NCBI GenBank assembly: GCA_030425925.1
Contig: JAUHZO010000004.1
Span: 124,001-188,000 of the forward strand
Reading direction: 5' to 3'
Length of the DNA stretch: 64,000 bases
From: Alphaproteobacteria bacterium
Lineage (GTDB): Bacteria > Pseudomonadota > Alphaproteobacteria > Rhodobacterales > Rhodobacteraceae
A program made the translations under genes and the position numbers. Below are positions 8,648 to 17,114 of this stretch, piece by piece. The notes under the pieces are model-generated. The model ran no database searches. It had not been told where the DNA came from and was given only the letters and a program-made list of their open reading frames with translations. The first letter of the stretch is position 1; each line of letters opens with the position of its first letter.

Positions 8648-8798
8648 GGCCCCCTCCCCTGGCTCTCTTGGCCCGCGCAGATTGCGGTTTGGCCGCGCGA
8701 AAGTCAAAACGTGAGGTCGGGCGCGGCGGGGACTGAACGCGGGCACGCCCGAGCGACCGCGATGCAGGCAATCGTATTGTCGTTTCAAGGGTAAGATA

Positions 8799-8883
8799 TG
8801 GTGCCCAGGAGAGGACTCGAACCTCCACGACCGAAGTCACTGGTACCTGAAACCAGCGCGTCTACCAATTCCGCCACCTGGGC
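8799..8883 (-). tRNA. tRNA-Leu (anticodon CAG)
   Basis: An 85-base class II tRNA with a seven-base acceptor stem (GCCCAGG / CCTGGGC), encoded CCA end, D-loop containing AATTGGTAGACGC, anticodon loop TTCAGGT flanked by CTGGT/ACCAG giving CAG, a long variable arm and a T-loop with GGTTCGAGTCC. The CAG anticodon decodes CUG, the leucine codon most used in such G+C-rich genomes. Stands alone between divergent genes. Confidence 0.93.
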
Positions 8884-9033
8884 ATCAGGTGCGTGAGGCA
8901 GCCGTTTAAGCGGACACCAACCCGGTGTCAACGGGCTTTTTTCCCTGCGGTTTTCGCGCGTCAATCCAGCATCTTGCCCGGGCCCGCCCGCACCGGTAGA
9001 CCTGCGGTCAGTGTCAGCCCGAGGAGAGAGTTC

Positions 9034-10017
9034 ATGTCCAAGCTCGTCACCATATATGGAGGCTCCGGTTTCGTCGGCCGCTACATCGCGCGGCGCATGG
9101 CGCAGCAGGGATGGCGAGTCAGGGTGGCGGTGCGGCGTCCGAACGAGGCGATCTTTGTCCGGCCCTACGGTGTTGTCGGGCAGGTGGAGCCGGTATTCTG
9201 CAACATCCGCGACGACCGGAGCGTGGCGCAGGTGATGCAAGGCGCGGATGTGGTGGTGAACTGCGTCGGCACGTTCGACAAGTCCGGCAAGAACAGTTTC
9301 GACGCCGTCCAGCACGAAGGGGCCGAGCGCATCGCGCGGCTTGCGGCGGAACAGGGCGTGGCGCGGATGGTGCATGTGTCTGCCATCGGGGCCGATGCGG
9401 ACAGCCCCAGCCTTTACGCCCGGTCCAAGGCGGCGGGCGAAGCGGGCGTGTTGCAGCACATGCCCGAAGCGGTGATCCTGCGCCCGTCGGTGATTTTCGG
9501 GCCCGAGGACCAGTTCTTCAACCGTTTCGCCGCGATGACGCGGCTTGGTCCGGTGCTGCCGGTGGTGGGCGGCGACACACGGTTCCAGATCGTGTATGTC
9601 GATGACGTCGCGCAGGCCGCGGTCAAGGGCATCCTGGGCCAGGCGGCCCCCGGCATCTACGAACTGGGCGGGCCGGACGTGGCCAGTTTCCGCGACCTGA
9701 TGCAGATGATGCTGCAGGTCATCCGCCGCCGCCGCCTGATCGCGAACATTCCGTTCTGGATGGCTGCGCCCATGGGCGGGGCGTTCGATCTGTTGCAGAC
9801 AGTGTCGTTGGGGCTGGTACCCGCGCAGATCACGGCGGATCAGGTCAAGAGCCTGCGCAGCGACAACGTGGTCACCGGGACGGAAAAGACGTTTGCCGAT
9901 CTCGGGATCGAGCCCACCGCCGCCGAGGCGGTGCTGCCCGACTACCTGTGGCGCTTCCGCCCGTCGGGACAGTATGACGCGATCAAGGAATCGGCCCGCA
10001 ACCTGCGCGCAGGCTGA
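9034..10017 (+). CDS. NDUFA9-like NAD(P)H-binding protein (complex I NDUFA9 subunit family)
   Basis: 327 aa, atypical short-chain dehydrogenase fold. The N-terminal [18 protein letters not shown] is the GxxGxxG nucleotide-binding motif; [11 protein letters not shown] follows at the position of the SDR YxxxK region without the tyrosine, as expected of the NDUFA9 group, whose eukaryotic members are structural complex I subunits. The bacterial homologues are often not next to nuo genes, as here. The start at 9034 follows GAGGAGAGAG. Function may be an electron-transfer accessory or quinone-linked role. Confidence 0.8.
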   Translation: MSKLVTIYGGSGFVGRYIARRMAQQGWRVRVAVRRPNEAIFVRPYGVVGQVEPVFCNIRDDRSVAQVMQGADVVVNCVGTFDKSGKNSFDAVQHEGAERIARLAAEQGVARMVHVSAIGADADSPSLYARSKAAGEAGVLQHMPEAVILRPSVIFGPEDQFFNRFAAMTRLGPVLPVVGGDTRFQIVYVDDVAQAAVKGILGQAAPGIYELGGPDVASFRDLMQMMLQVIRRRRLIANIPFWMAAPMGGAFDLLQTVSLGLVPAQITADQVKSLRSDNVVTGTEKTFADLGIEPTAAEAVLPDYLWRFRPSGQYDAIKESARNLRAG

Positions 10018-10023
10018 GCGGGT

Positions 10024-10290
10024 TCAGGCCATCAGCGCGCGCAGCCTGAGAAACTGGTCGGCATTGCAGCAGCCATACGGGGGCGTATCGCTCAGCGCGG
10101 CCTGATCGGCGAGCCAGGACATGCAGTTTTCGACCATGGGGCAGGCACGGCAACGTGTGACCATGGTGGAATAGGCGTCCGGCGCAAGATGGCCGGCCTG
10201 CATCGCCTCACCCAGGCTGACGCCCATGCACCGGGCGACGCCGCGGGTCAGAAAGAAATGGTGGGCGGGGTCGCCCAGGGGCTGCGACAT
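10024..10290 (-). CDS. DUF6455 family four-cysteine protein, copy 3
   Basis: 88 aa. Small soluble protein with the cysteine pattern CRACPMVENC (CxxCx5C) followed by WLA and a last Cys in GCCNADQF. The spacing is typical of a zinc or iron-sulfur site, but no function is known to me. The ATG overlaps the preceding paralogue's stop as TGATG, with GGAGG in front. Third of three tandem, diverged copies, so probably co-expressed with them. Confidence 0.75.
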   Translation of the reverse strand: MSQPLGDPAHHFFLTRGVARCMGVSLGEAMQAGHLAPDAYSTMVTRCRACPMVENCMSWLADQAALSDTPPYGCCNADQFLRLRALMA

Positions 10291-10598
10291 CAGCTGTCCT
10301 CCGAAAGCGCGGATCTGAGGCGGTCGAATTTCTCGCGGTTGGCGCATCCGCGGGGGATCCTGCGTGGCGCGTCGTCATGCGGTTGGTCGAGCCAGCGTTC
10401 GCAGTCTTCGCGCCAGCCACAGCCACGGCACTGGCGGACCATCTCGGCCCAGTCGGACTGGGTCAGGCGGGCCTCGTCCATGGCGGCTTCGAGATCGACG
10501 CCGGTAGCCTTGGCCATGCGCTTGGCCAGCCAGTAATGGCGCGACAGGGACCACATCGGGCGCACGCGCCCGGCACGAAAGGGGGCGGGATCGCTCAT
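10290..10598 (-). CDS. DUF6455 family four-cysteine protein, copy 2
   Basis: 102 aa. Contains CRGCGWREDC (CxxCx5C), then RWLD and CANREKFDRL with the fourth cysteine, the same architecture as its two neighbours. N-terminal part (SLSRHYWLAKRMAKATGVDL) is a predicted helix also seen in the first copy as HAALVDRMATARDIDL. One base overlap with the downstream paralogue and four bases from the upstream one, so the three form a single transcription unit. Confidence 0.75.
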   Translation of the reverse strand: MSDPAPFRAGRVRPMWSLSRHYWLAKRMAKATGVDLEAAMDEARLTQSDWAEMVRQCRGCGWREDCERWLDQPHDDAPRRIPRGCANREKFDRLRSALSEDS

Positions 10599-10602
10599 GC
10601 CC

Positions 10603-10860
10603 TCAGCCCTGCTCCAGATCCTGAAACAGCGCCGCGTTGCGGCAATAGCCCGGGGTCGCCGGTACCGGGCCGGTCTGCGCGTCCAGCCAGCGGGCACAGG
10701 CCCCGGGCTGGCTGCAGCCGGTGCAGCGCAGAACGGCATCGTCGAGGTCGGGGATCGAAAGACGGCCCCGCAGCATCGCTTCTTCGAGGTCGATATCCCG
10801 GGCCGTGGCCATGCGGTCAACCAGCGCGGCGTGGCGCTTCAGGGTTGTCGTGCTGTGCAT
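10603..10860 (-). CDS. DUF6455 family four-cysteine protein, copy 1
   Basis: 85 aa, first gene of the trio. Motif CTGCSQPGAC (CxxCx5C), ARWLD and YCRNAALF. The start at 10860 follows GGGAGGACC; the frame upstream is open but lacks a better start. The gene lies just upstream of, and on the same strand as, the other two copies, with the peptidase gene behind it. Metal binding is inferred from the four conserved cysteines only. Confidence 0.75.
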   Translation of the reverse strand: MHSTTTLKRHAALVDRMATARDIDLEEAMLRGRLSIPDLDDAVLRCTGCSQPGACARWLDAQTGPVPATPGYCRNAALFQDLEQG

Positions 10861-10945
10861 TCTCGGTCCTCCCTTGGTGGCGCAGGTCACGCCGATCAGG
10901 GTAGCACCGCGGCGCTTGCGCGCCTTGATGCAGGTCAACGCCGGG

Positions 10946-11647
10946 TCAGAGCCCCGCAACCGTCTGGCGCACCACCTGAATCCGCTGGGCATTCGGCGGG
11001 TGCGTGCCCAGGAAGCGGTTGCCGGGGTCCGGGATGCGGGTAAAGAACGCTGCGCCGCGAATCGGATTGTAACCGGCCCGGGCGGTGATCACGGTTCCCA
11101 GCCGGTCGGCCTCCAGTTCGAATTCCTTGGAATAGGTGCGTGCCCCCACGGCGGCACCCAGTTCCTCGGCGGTGCGGACCCCGTCGGCGCTTGCCCCGGT
11201 GATGGCTGCGATGCCTGAAAAGATCACGGCACCGACCGTGGCATTCTCGCGCTGCCGGGCGAGGTGGTTCAGGATGTGATGCGCCGCCTCATGTCCCATG
11301 ACAAAGGCCAGTTCGTCCGCGTTGCGGGCCGAAGCGATCAGCGCCAGGTTGAAGGCGATGATGGGCCTCCCGTTACGGTCCACCGTCTGGAACGCATTGG
11401 GCGGCTGGTTGGGCCTGTCGTCCACCACGATCTGGAAATCGCAGTTGGTGCGCGGATTGGCCTGGCGGCATTCGCGTTCGGCCACCGGTTCGACGGTCTC
11501 CACCACCGAGATGAAAGTGCGTGCCGCCTGCTGGGCCCGCGACGCAACCGCGGCATCGCCCGGTTGCTGCGGTGCGGGCTGCGGGTCTGTGGGCACCGCC
11601 TCGCAGGCGGCGAGTGCCAGAAAGGCAACAAGGATCAGACGGGTCAT
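10946..11647 (-). CDS. M48 family metallopeptidase, lipoprotein
   Basis: 233 aa. A lipoprotein signal (MTRLILVAFLALAACEA, lipobox LAAC) puts it on the periplasmic side of a membrane. The zinc motif GHEAAHHIL is HExxH, and FELEADRLG supplies the third ligand, as in BepA/Oma1-type proteases that handle outer-membrane assembly or quality control. The C-terminus has FLGTHPPNAQRI, the usual late M48 element. No TPR domain, so it is the short form. Separate from the DUF6455 genes by 85 bases on the same strand. Confidence 0.88.
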   Translation of the reverse strand: MTRLILVAFLALAACEAVPTDPQPAPQQPGDAAVASRAQQAARTFISVVETVEPVAERECRQANPRTNCDFQIVVDDRPNQPPNAFQTVDRNGRPIIAFNLALIASARNADELAFVMGHEAAHHILNHLARQRENATVGAVIFSGIAAITGASADGVRTAEELGAAVGARTYSKEFELEADRLGTVITARAGYNPIRGAAFFTRIPDPGNRFLGTHPPNAQRIQVVRQTVAGL

Positions 11648-11754
11648 CGGCACTCCGGGCTTGCGCATCTGGACACAGGATATGTGCCGATCCGTCGCGG
11701 GGCCAGCCCGTTTCCATCACTTGGCGGTGTGCTGCGGTGGCCTAGCTCTGGCGC

Positions 11755-12141
11755 ATGACCGACAAGACCACCGTGATCTACAACGACACCTGTCCGATCT
11801 GCGCGCGCGAGGTCAACGCCTATCGCGACATGTCCCGCGCCGGGGGGCTGGAGATCGTCTATCAGGGCCTGTCGGACTGCGATCTGGCCCGTTTCGGGCT
11901 GGACCGCGACAGCGCCGCGCGACGGTTTCATGTCGTCAAGGGGGGCGTGCTCTATGACGGCATCCCGGCCTTTGCGTTGCTCTGGGACGACCTGCCGCGT
12001 CTGCGCTGGCTTGCCCGGCTGGTACGTCTTCCCGGCGTGGCCTGGCTGGCGGCGGCGCTCTACGATCACGTGCTGGCCCCGGCGCTGTTTGCCCTGCACA
12101 AACGCCGCGAACGACGCGGCAAGGCGCGCCGCATCGCCTGA
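11755..12141 (+). CDS. DCC-family (DUF393) thiol-disulfide oxidoreductase-like protein
   Basis: 128 aa. The N-terminal VIYNDTCPICAREVNAYR has the DxxCPxC signature of the DUF393 family, thioredoxin-like proteins named for a conserved Asp-Cys-Cys. A following hydrophobic, Arg-rich half (LPRLRWLARLVRLPGVAWL) suggests membrane contact. Redox partner and role unknown. Divergent from the peptidase gene; the 107-base gap is shared promoter space. Confidence 0.82.
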   Translation: MTDKTTVIYNDTCPICAREVNAYRDMSRAGGLEIVYQGLSDCDLARFGLDRDSAARRFHVVKGGVLYDGIPAFALLWDDLPRLRWLARLVRLPGVAWLAAALYDHVLAPALFALHKRRERRGKARRIA

Positions 12142-12168
12142 CGGGGTGCAGGGCCCCTTTTGTGCAAC

Positions 12169-12969
12169 TCAGGTTTCGTGGATGCCGTCGCCGCAAAAGC
12201 CCCCGCCCTGATAGACCGCGTTCACGTCATTGGCGGGGGGCGGGTCCATCCGGGCGTCGATCTGGGCGCGGAACACCTCGCCATTGTCCTGCGGTGTCCA
12301 GCCCAGATAGGCCACCTCGCGATTGTCCCACCACGAGGCGCTGTTGGCCGAGGCCCCGTAGATGACCGGACAGCCCAGACGCGGGACCAGAAAGATCCGC
12401 TCGATCAGCGCGATGAAATCGTCAAAGCTGAGCCAGGTGGACAACATCCGGTGATTGCGCGGCGCGTCAAAGCACGAACCGATGCGGATGCTTGCGGTCT
12501 CGATCCCGAACTTGTCGTGATACATGCTTGCGATCGCCTCGCCAAAGACCTTCGAGACGCCATACAGCCCGTCGGGCCGCGTCAGCGCGTTGGCGTCCAG
12601 CCGCGTGGTCTGCTTGTGAAAGCCGATGGCGTGGTTGGAACTGGCAAAGACGATCCGCGGCGTGACAGAGGACTTCCGCGCGGCCTCGTAGAGGTTGAAC
12701 ACACCGTCGACGTTGGCGTTTCGGATCACCTCCCAGGGGGCTTCGACCGACTGGCCGCCCAGATGCACGACGCCGTCGCAACCTTCGACCAGCGCCTCGA
12801 CAGCGGGTTTGTCGCCCAGATCGCAATGCACAAGTTCCTCGTTCGGCGCCGCGTCGCCCAGCCCCTCGCGGTCGCTCAGGCGCAGGGTTTCGGCCAGGCC
12901 GCCCAGCCGGGCCCGGCAGACCGATCCCAGATTGCCGGTTGCGCCGGTGATGAGAAGTCTTTTCAGCAT
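12169..12969 (-). CDS. udh: Uronate dehydrogenase
   Basis: 266 aa, the length of Agrobacterium uronate dehydrogenase and very similar along the chain. Rossmann motif LLITGATGNLGSV, VHLGGQSVEAPWE, IVFASSNHAIGFHKQT (active-site serines), YGVSK (catalytic Tyr/Lys), RIGSCFD and SWWDNREVAYLGW. Oxidises D-galacturonate or D-glucuronate with NAD+ to the aldarolactone. The SMP-30 lactonase gene lies upstream on the same strand, matching the next step. The start at 12969 gives the canonical short N-terminus; the gap of 208 bases to the lactonase gene shows nothing I can assign. Confidence 0.92.
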   Translation of the reverse strand: MLKRLLITGATGNLGSVCRARLGGLAETLRLSDREGLGDAAPNEELVHCDLGDKPAVEALVEGCDGVVHLGGQSVEAPWEVIRNANVDGVFNLYEAARKSSVTPRIVFASSNHAIGFHKQTTRLDANALTRPDGLYGVSKVFGEAIASMYHDKFGIETASIRIGSCFDAPRNHRMLSTWLSFDDFIALIERIFLVPRLGCPVIYGASANSASWWDNREVAYLGWTPQDNGEVFRAQIDARMDPPPANDVNAVYQGGGFCGDGIHET

Positions 12970-13177
12970 GATGTCCTCGTGTCGTTTCCGGGGGTGGAGC
13001 GTGTGCAGGAAGCCCGGAACCGCCTGCCGCAAGGTGGGGTTTGGTGCATGGCACCCCGCATCACGGGCGCGGCGCAAACCGCACCTCTTGCAGGAGCCGG
13101 AGGATCAGCGCCACGATCAGGCACGGACGGTGGCCGTCTTGCGTCGTGACGCTGCGAAGGCCGGGGGTCGGCATCGC

Positions 13178-14059
13178 TCAGCCCCCGAACCGCGCCTGCG
13201 GCACGCCGCGCAGGCCCAGCCCGGTGATGGCAAACAGGCTCCCGGCCTCGGGCTGGGGCCGCGTCTGGTCCAGCCCGAGGCTCAGCGAGGTAAAGAACAG
13301 GATGTCCAGATTGCGCCCGCCGAATTGCGGCTTGGTGGGCTTTTCCACAGGCAGGTCGATGGTCATCACCACGCGGCCGTCCGGCGCGATGCGATACAGT
13401 TGCCAGCCTTCGATTCCCGCCTGCCAGTAATGGCCCTCGGCATCGACGGTGCCGCCATCGGGGCGCCCGGCCACGGCGCGGGTGTCGAAAAACGGCTGCG
13501 GCGTGCCTGGCGTGCCGCTTTCGATATCGTAATCGGCGGCAAAGATGGTGCGCACCCGCGGGTTGCTGTCCGAGAAATACATCCGCTGTCCGTCAGGCGA
13601 AAAGGCGAGGCCGTTGGTCGTCCAGAACCCGTCGCGCCAGGCGGTCAGCGTCAGGTCGGGATCAAGCCGGTAGAACGTGCCTGCCGCCTCGGGATCTCCG
13701 CCATCCTTCATCGTACCGGCCCAGAACCGGCCCTGCATGTCGGTGCCGCCATCGTTGAAACGGTTGTCGGGCAGATGGGCTTCGGGATCGTGGATGTGCT
13801 GGCGCGCGCCGGTTTCCGGATCGAAGAACCAGAAACCCGACCTGGCCGCCAGGACCAGACCGCCCCGGTCGCGCACCGCCAGGCATCCCACAGGCTCGCC
13901 GAAATCCAGGCTCAGGTTCTCGCCGGTCTCCGGGTCGTGACGGTGGATCAGCCCGGCCAGGATATCCACCCACCACAGGCAGTTTGCGCGATGGTCCCAG
14001 ACCGCGCCTTCGCCCAGACGGCTGCGTGTGGGAGCCACGCAGGTGATGTCATGTGCCAT
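13178..14059 (-). CDS. SMP-30/gluconolactonase/LRE family lactonase
   Basis: 293-aa six-bladed beta-propeller. Metal-ligand segments are visible: LGEGAVWD (Glu), DNRFNDGGTD, TTNGLAFSPDGQ (Asn) and AGRPDGGTVD (Asp). These enzymes open sugar lactones; beside uronate dehydrogenase the likely substrate is galactaro- or glucarolactone. The gene starts 11 bases inside a degenerate reading frame that looks like a broken GntR gene, so it may have lost its native regulation. Confidence 0.88.
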   Translation of the reverse strand: MAHDITCVAPTRSRLGEGAVWDHRANCLWWVDILAGLIHRHDPETGENLSLDFGEPVGCLAVRDRGGLVLAARSGFWFFDPETGARQHIHDPEAHLPDNRFNDGGTDMQGRFWAGTMKDGGDPEAAGTFYRLDPDLTLTAWRDGFWTTNGLAFSPDGQRMYFSDSNPRVRTIFAADYDIESGTPGTPQPFFDTRAVAGRPDGGTVDAEGHYWQAGIEGWQLYRIAPDGRVVMTIDLPVEKPTKPQFGGRNLDILFFTSLSLGLDQTRPQPEAGSLFAITGLGLRGVPQARFGG

Positions 14060-14399
14060 GCCTGTCCTCCCTGATGAATTGCGCTTCGCAGCCGTCGACG
14101 CTGCTGAGCGGAGCTTCGCCCGAACAGTCGTTGGGCAGGCCGCTTCTGATACGGGATCCGTCCCCCTGTCGGGCCAGGTTCGGCCCGGTATCGCATGGTT
14201 TGGCCAGCGCTGCGCGCACAGCCGGGCTCAAGACGCCATGTTCCTCGCGCAGGTCCGCCGCATTTGCCGGGCGCCGGTCCGGTGCGCCGGGGCTGAACCG
14301 GACGCTGTCCGTGCGCTGGCGGTGCACCCGGCTTTCAAGCCGGTCGCCTTCGGACAGAATCGCGCCCGGCCGGTCCGCTGTGTCATCGGCCTTCTTCAT
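14049..14399 (-). pseudogene. Probable remnant of a GntR-family regulator
   Basis: A 116-codon minus-strand frame directly upstream of the lactonase gene. Residues about 20-65 resemble a damaged FadR-type winged helix: RVHRQRTDSVR, FSPG and then DLREEHGVLSPAVRAAL, close to the usual DLAxEHGVSRPAVREAL recognition region with an extra residue and missing pieces. No FCD effector domain follows. Uronate catabolic genes are normally GntR-controlled, which fits. Similarity is judged by eye, so a chance frame is possible. Confidence 0.4.
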
Positions 14400-14832
14400 G
14401 ATGGCGCTCGCCTTCCTGTTTGGTTCACCAACTGTGCAAAGCGGGCTGACGAATTGTCAACCGGCCGTCGGGGTGACCTGCAGGGGGCCAGCGCTGTGGA
14501 CCGGCGCGCGGGGCGCGGATCATACGTTCAAGGCCTGATCCTGTGGTCCCGCATCGGCGCGCATGTCGATCCCGCGCAGCCCCCGGGGCTGCCTGGAAGG
14601 TCGGGCAGTACCGCGCCGATGGCCGCCTTGACGGGAGGCGCTGGACTCCGTGCCGCCGCCCGGTACAGATTGGCCATGAAGACATGCGCCGCCATCTTGC
14701 GGGCGGACCGGACCTTGCGGCGCTGGACCTGCCTTCGAGGCCGGGCTTGCCCTTTCCTGTCGTCAGGGACAGTCAGTTTGCGCGCCCCGGCGCCGCGGTC
14801 AGCGGGACATGAAGCAACGGAAAGGACCCACC
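14400..14832. other. Intergenic region without a recognisable gene
   Basis: About 430 bases between the GntR-like remnant and the aldolase gene. Several frames are open on both strands, as expected at this base composition, but none shows a recognisable domain or start signal. It may hold the rest of a decayed regulator or transporter gene and the promoter of the aldolase. Nothing firm is seen. Confidence 0.4.
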
Positions 14833-15621
14833 ATGCGTGAAAACAAGCTTCGGAAGATCTGGGCGTCCGGCGGGACGGCCGTGAACGGCTGGCTGGCCAT
14901 TCCCAACGGCTTTTCCGCCGAAACCATGGCGCATCAGGGCTGGGACACGCTGACCGTGGATATCCAGCACGGCGTGGTGGACTATCAGGCGGCGGTCAGC
15001 CTGCTGACCGCGATCTCGACGACGCAGACCGTGCCGGTGGTGCGCGTGCCCTGGCTCGACCCGGCGCATCTGATGAAGGTGCTGGATGCCGGTGCCTATG
15101 GCGTGATCTGCCCCATGATCAACACCCGCGAAGATGCCGAGCGGCTGGTGTCGTGGACCCGTTACCCCCCGCTGGGAAGCCGCAGTTTCGGCCCGATCCG
15201 CGGGTTGCTTTACGGCGGGCCGGATTATCCCCAGCACGCCAACGACACCGTGGTGGTCTTTGCCATGATCGAAACCCGCGAGGGGCTGGACAATCTCGAC
15301 GACATCCTGTCGGTCGAGGGTCTGGACGCGGTCTATGTCGGGCCGTCGGACCTGTCGCTTGCGCTGGGCTGCCGTCCGACCTTTGACGATGTCGACCCGC
15401 CGGTGGCCGAAGCGATCGAGACCATCGTGACCAAGGCGCGGGCGGCGGGCAAGGTGGCGGGCATTCACAACGGCACGCCCGAGGTTGCGCTGCGGCGCAT
15501 CGAGATGGGCTACCAGTTCGTCACCGTGTCGTCTGACGCGCGGATGCTGGCCTCGGGGTCGCAACAGATCCTGTCGGAGATGCGCCGCGCGCTGGAAGGC
15601 TCTGCCACCGGCGAGAGCTGA
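14833..15621 (+). CDS. HpcH/HpaI-type aldolase
   Basis: 262-aa TIM-barrel class II aldolase. Motifs: LTVDIQHGVVDYQ near the start, VPVVRVPWLDPAHLMKVLDA (arginine for pyruvate), GAYGVICPMINT, MIETREGLDNLDDIL (metal Glu) and VYVGPSDLSLALG (metal Asp). Family members cleave 2-keto-3-deoxy sugar acids into pyruvate and an aldehyde. Near udh and the lactonase it may handle a keto-deoxy-aldarate, as GarL does, but it is transcribed divergently. The ATG at 14833 has GGAAAGGA in front. A second family member is at 50832. Confidence 0.83.
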   Translation: MRENKLRKIWASGGTAVNGWLAIPNGFSAETMAHQGWDTLTVDIQHGVVDYQAAVSLLTAISTTQTVPVVRVPWLDPAHLMKVLDAGAYGVICPMINTREDAERLVSWTRYPPLGSRSFGPIRGLLYGGPDYPQHANDTVVVFAMIETREGLDNLDDILSVEGLDAVYVGPSDLSLALGCRPTFDDVDPPVAEAIETIVTKARAAGKVAGIHNGTPEVALRRIEMGYQFVTVSSDARMLASGSQQILSEMRRALEGSATGES

Positions 15622-15771
15622 GGCAGGCCGGGCGCGGCACGCCGTTCCTTGAGGGCGTGGGCGGTCATTCCATCCGCCGCGCCGCGGGTTTCCGATCCGC
15701 GTCGGCACGCCCTCTCAGGCGATGCAGAACGACCGTTTGGCGCGGTTTTCCGACTTGCCGGACAAATGCGG

Positions 15772-15840
15772 CTTCCATACACCTGCCGGTGGGACACCCC
15801 TCCCCAACGAGGGGCATCTATCTGGAAGGTTAGCTAAAAG
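15772..15840 (+). ncRNA. serC leader RNA (serC-type cis-regulatory element)
   Basis: The 69 bases before serC fold into a compact three-way structure: CTTCCA (15772-15777) pairs with TGGAAG (15823-15828), enclosing CACC-TGCC-GGTG (15780-15791) and CCCCTC-CCCAAC-GAGGGG (15797-15814). The right arm of the outer stem contains GGAAGG, the ribosome-binding site of serC, so closing it should block translation. Position and form agree with the alphaproteobacterial serC leader family. The ligand or signal is unknown. Confidence 0.7.
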
Positions 15841-16995
15841 ATGGCTATGAATGCACCGGCAACGCGGCCGGCAAACCCGCGTTTTTCTTCGGGCCCCTGC
15901 GCGAAGAACCCCGATTTCTCTCTCGACAAACTGTCCGACGCCGCGCTGGGCCGCTCGCATCGCGCAAAGGTCGGCAAGGAAAAGCTCAAGGCCGCGATCG
16001 AAGAGACGCGTGCCCTGCTGGGCGTGCCGGACGACTACCGGATCGGTATCGTGCCCGCCTCGGATACCGGCGCGGTCGAGATGGCCATGTGGTCGATGCT
16101 GGGCGCGCGCAAGACCACGATGGTGGCCTGGGAAAGCTTTGGCGCGGGCTGGGTTACGGACGTGGTCAAGCAGCTGAAACTCGACGCCGCGGTGCGCGAG
16201 GCCCCGTATGGCGAGATTGTCGACATGGCTGCGGTCGATTACGACACCGACGTGGTGTTCACCTGGAACGGCACCACCTCTGGCGTGCGGATGCCGCATG
16301 GCGACATGATCCCCGCAGACCGTGCGGGCCTGACGATCTGCGACGCGACCTCGGCGGCGTTTGCGATGGACCTGCCCTGGGACAAGCTCGATGTGACCAC
16401 CTTCTCCTGGCAGAAGGTGCTGGGCGGCGAGGCGGCGCATGGCATGCTGATCCTCAGCCCCCGCGCGGTAGAGCGGCTGGAAAGCTACACCCCCGCCTGG
16501 CCCCTGCCCAAGATTTTCCGCCTGACCAAGGGCGGCAAGCTGATCGACGGCATCTTTGTGGGCGAGACGATCAACACGCCGTCCATGCTGGCGGTCGAGG
16601 ATTACCTCGTGGCGCTGGACTGGGCACGCTCGGTCGGCGGGCTGCAAGGGCTGATCGCCCGGGCCGATGCAAACGCGCAGGCGATCTGGGATTTCTGCGC
16701 GGCGCGGGACTGGATCGAGAACCTGGCCGTGGACCCGGCGACGCGCTCCACCACCTCGGTCTGCCTGAAATTCACCGATCCGCGCATCGCCGACCCGGCG
16801 GTCTTTGCAAAGGCGGTGCAGAAACGGCTGGAGGCCGAAGGCGTGGCGCTGGATGTGGGTGCCTATCGCGATGCACCTGCCGGTCTGCGGATCTGGTGCG
16901 GCGGCACGGTCGAAACCTCGGATATCGAGGCGATGCTGCCCTGGCTCGACTGGGCCTTCGAGGCCGAGATCGCAGCCCAGGCCTACGCGGCGTGA
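15841..16995 (+). CDS. serC: Phosphoserine aminotransferase
   Basis: 384-aa class V aminotransferase that converts 3-phosphohydroxypyruvate and glutamate to phosphoserine. N-terminal [13 protein letters not shown] is typical, as are [16 protein letters not shown] (PLP pocket), [21 protein letters not shown] (PLP Asp) and [17 protein letters not shown] with the Schiff-base lysine in SWQKV. This is the longer alphaproteobacterial form. First gene of the serC-serA operon, under the leader RNA just upstream; a paired palindromic repeat separates it from serA. Confidence 0.96.
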   Translation: MAMNAPATRPANPRFSSGPCAKNPDFSLDKLSDAALGRSHRAKVGKEKLKAAIEETRALLGVPDDYRIGIVPASDTGAVEMAMWSMLGARKTTMVAWESFGAGWVTDVVKQLKLDAAVREAPYGEIVDMAAVDYDTDVVFTWNGTTSGVRMPHGDMIPADRAGLTICDATSAAFAMDLPWDKLDVTTFSWQKVLGGEAAHGMLILSPRAVERLESYTPAWPLPKIFRLTKGGKLIDGIFVGETINTPSMLAVEDYLVALDWARSVGGLQGLIARADANAQAIWDFCAARDWIENLAVDPATRSTTSVCLKFTDPRIADPAVFAKAVQKRLEAEGVALDVGAYRDAPAGLRIWCGGTVETSDIEAMLPWLDWAFEAEIAAQAYAA

Positions 16996-17004
16996 TCCGG
17001 GCCA

Positions 17005-17078
17005 AGGTGCGCTGTAGCGCACCCTACGGCCCATGATCCACCCATCTCCAAAGCGGTAGGGTGCGCTACAGCGCACCT
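17005..17078. repeat. Paired palindromic intergenic repeat, copy A
   Basis: Two 23-base arms in perfect inverted orientation (17005-17027 and 17056-17078) separated by 28 bases. Each arm is itself a palindrome around GGTGCGCT-GT-AGCGCACC followed or preceded by the CTAC/GTAG end. The same arrangement occurs at 47131-47202, and a related single arm at 28764-28785. REP/MITE-like; lies between serC and serA and could form a large hairpin in their mRNA. Confidence 0.85.
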
Positions 17079-17114
17079 GCCCTTCCTCCGATACATCATT
17101 CAAGGACCACACCC

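Noticed and set aside
8650-8798. Extension of the MBL-fold protein to a start near the tRNA gene
   Set aside because: The extra N-terminal residues are Arg-rich and unlike the family, while the ATG at 8647 has a strong Shine-Dalgarno.
13060-13174. A 37-codon minus-strand frame between the lactonase and udh genes
   Set aside because: No Shine-Dalgarno, no recognisable content and overlap with the lactonase stop; likely chance.
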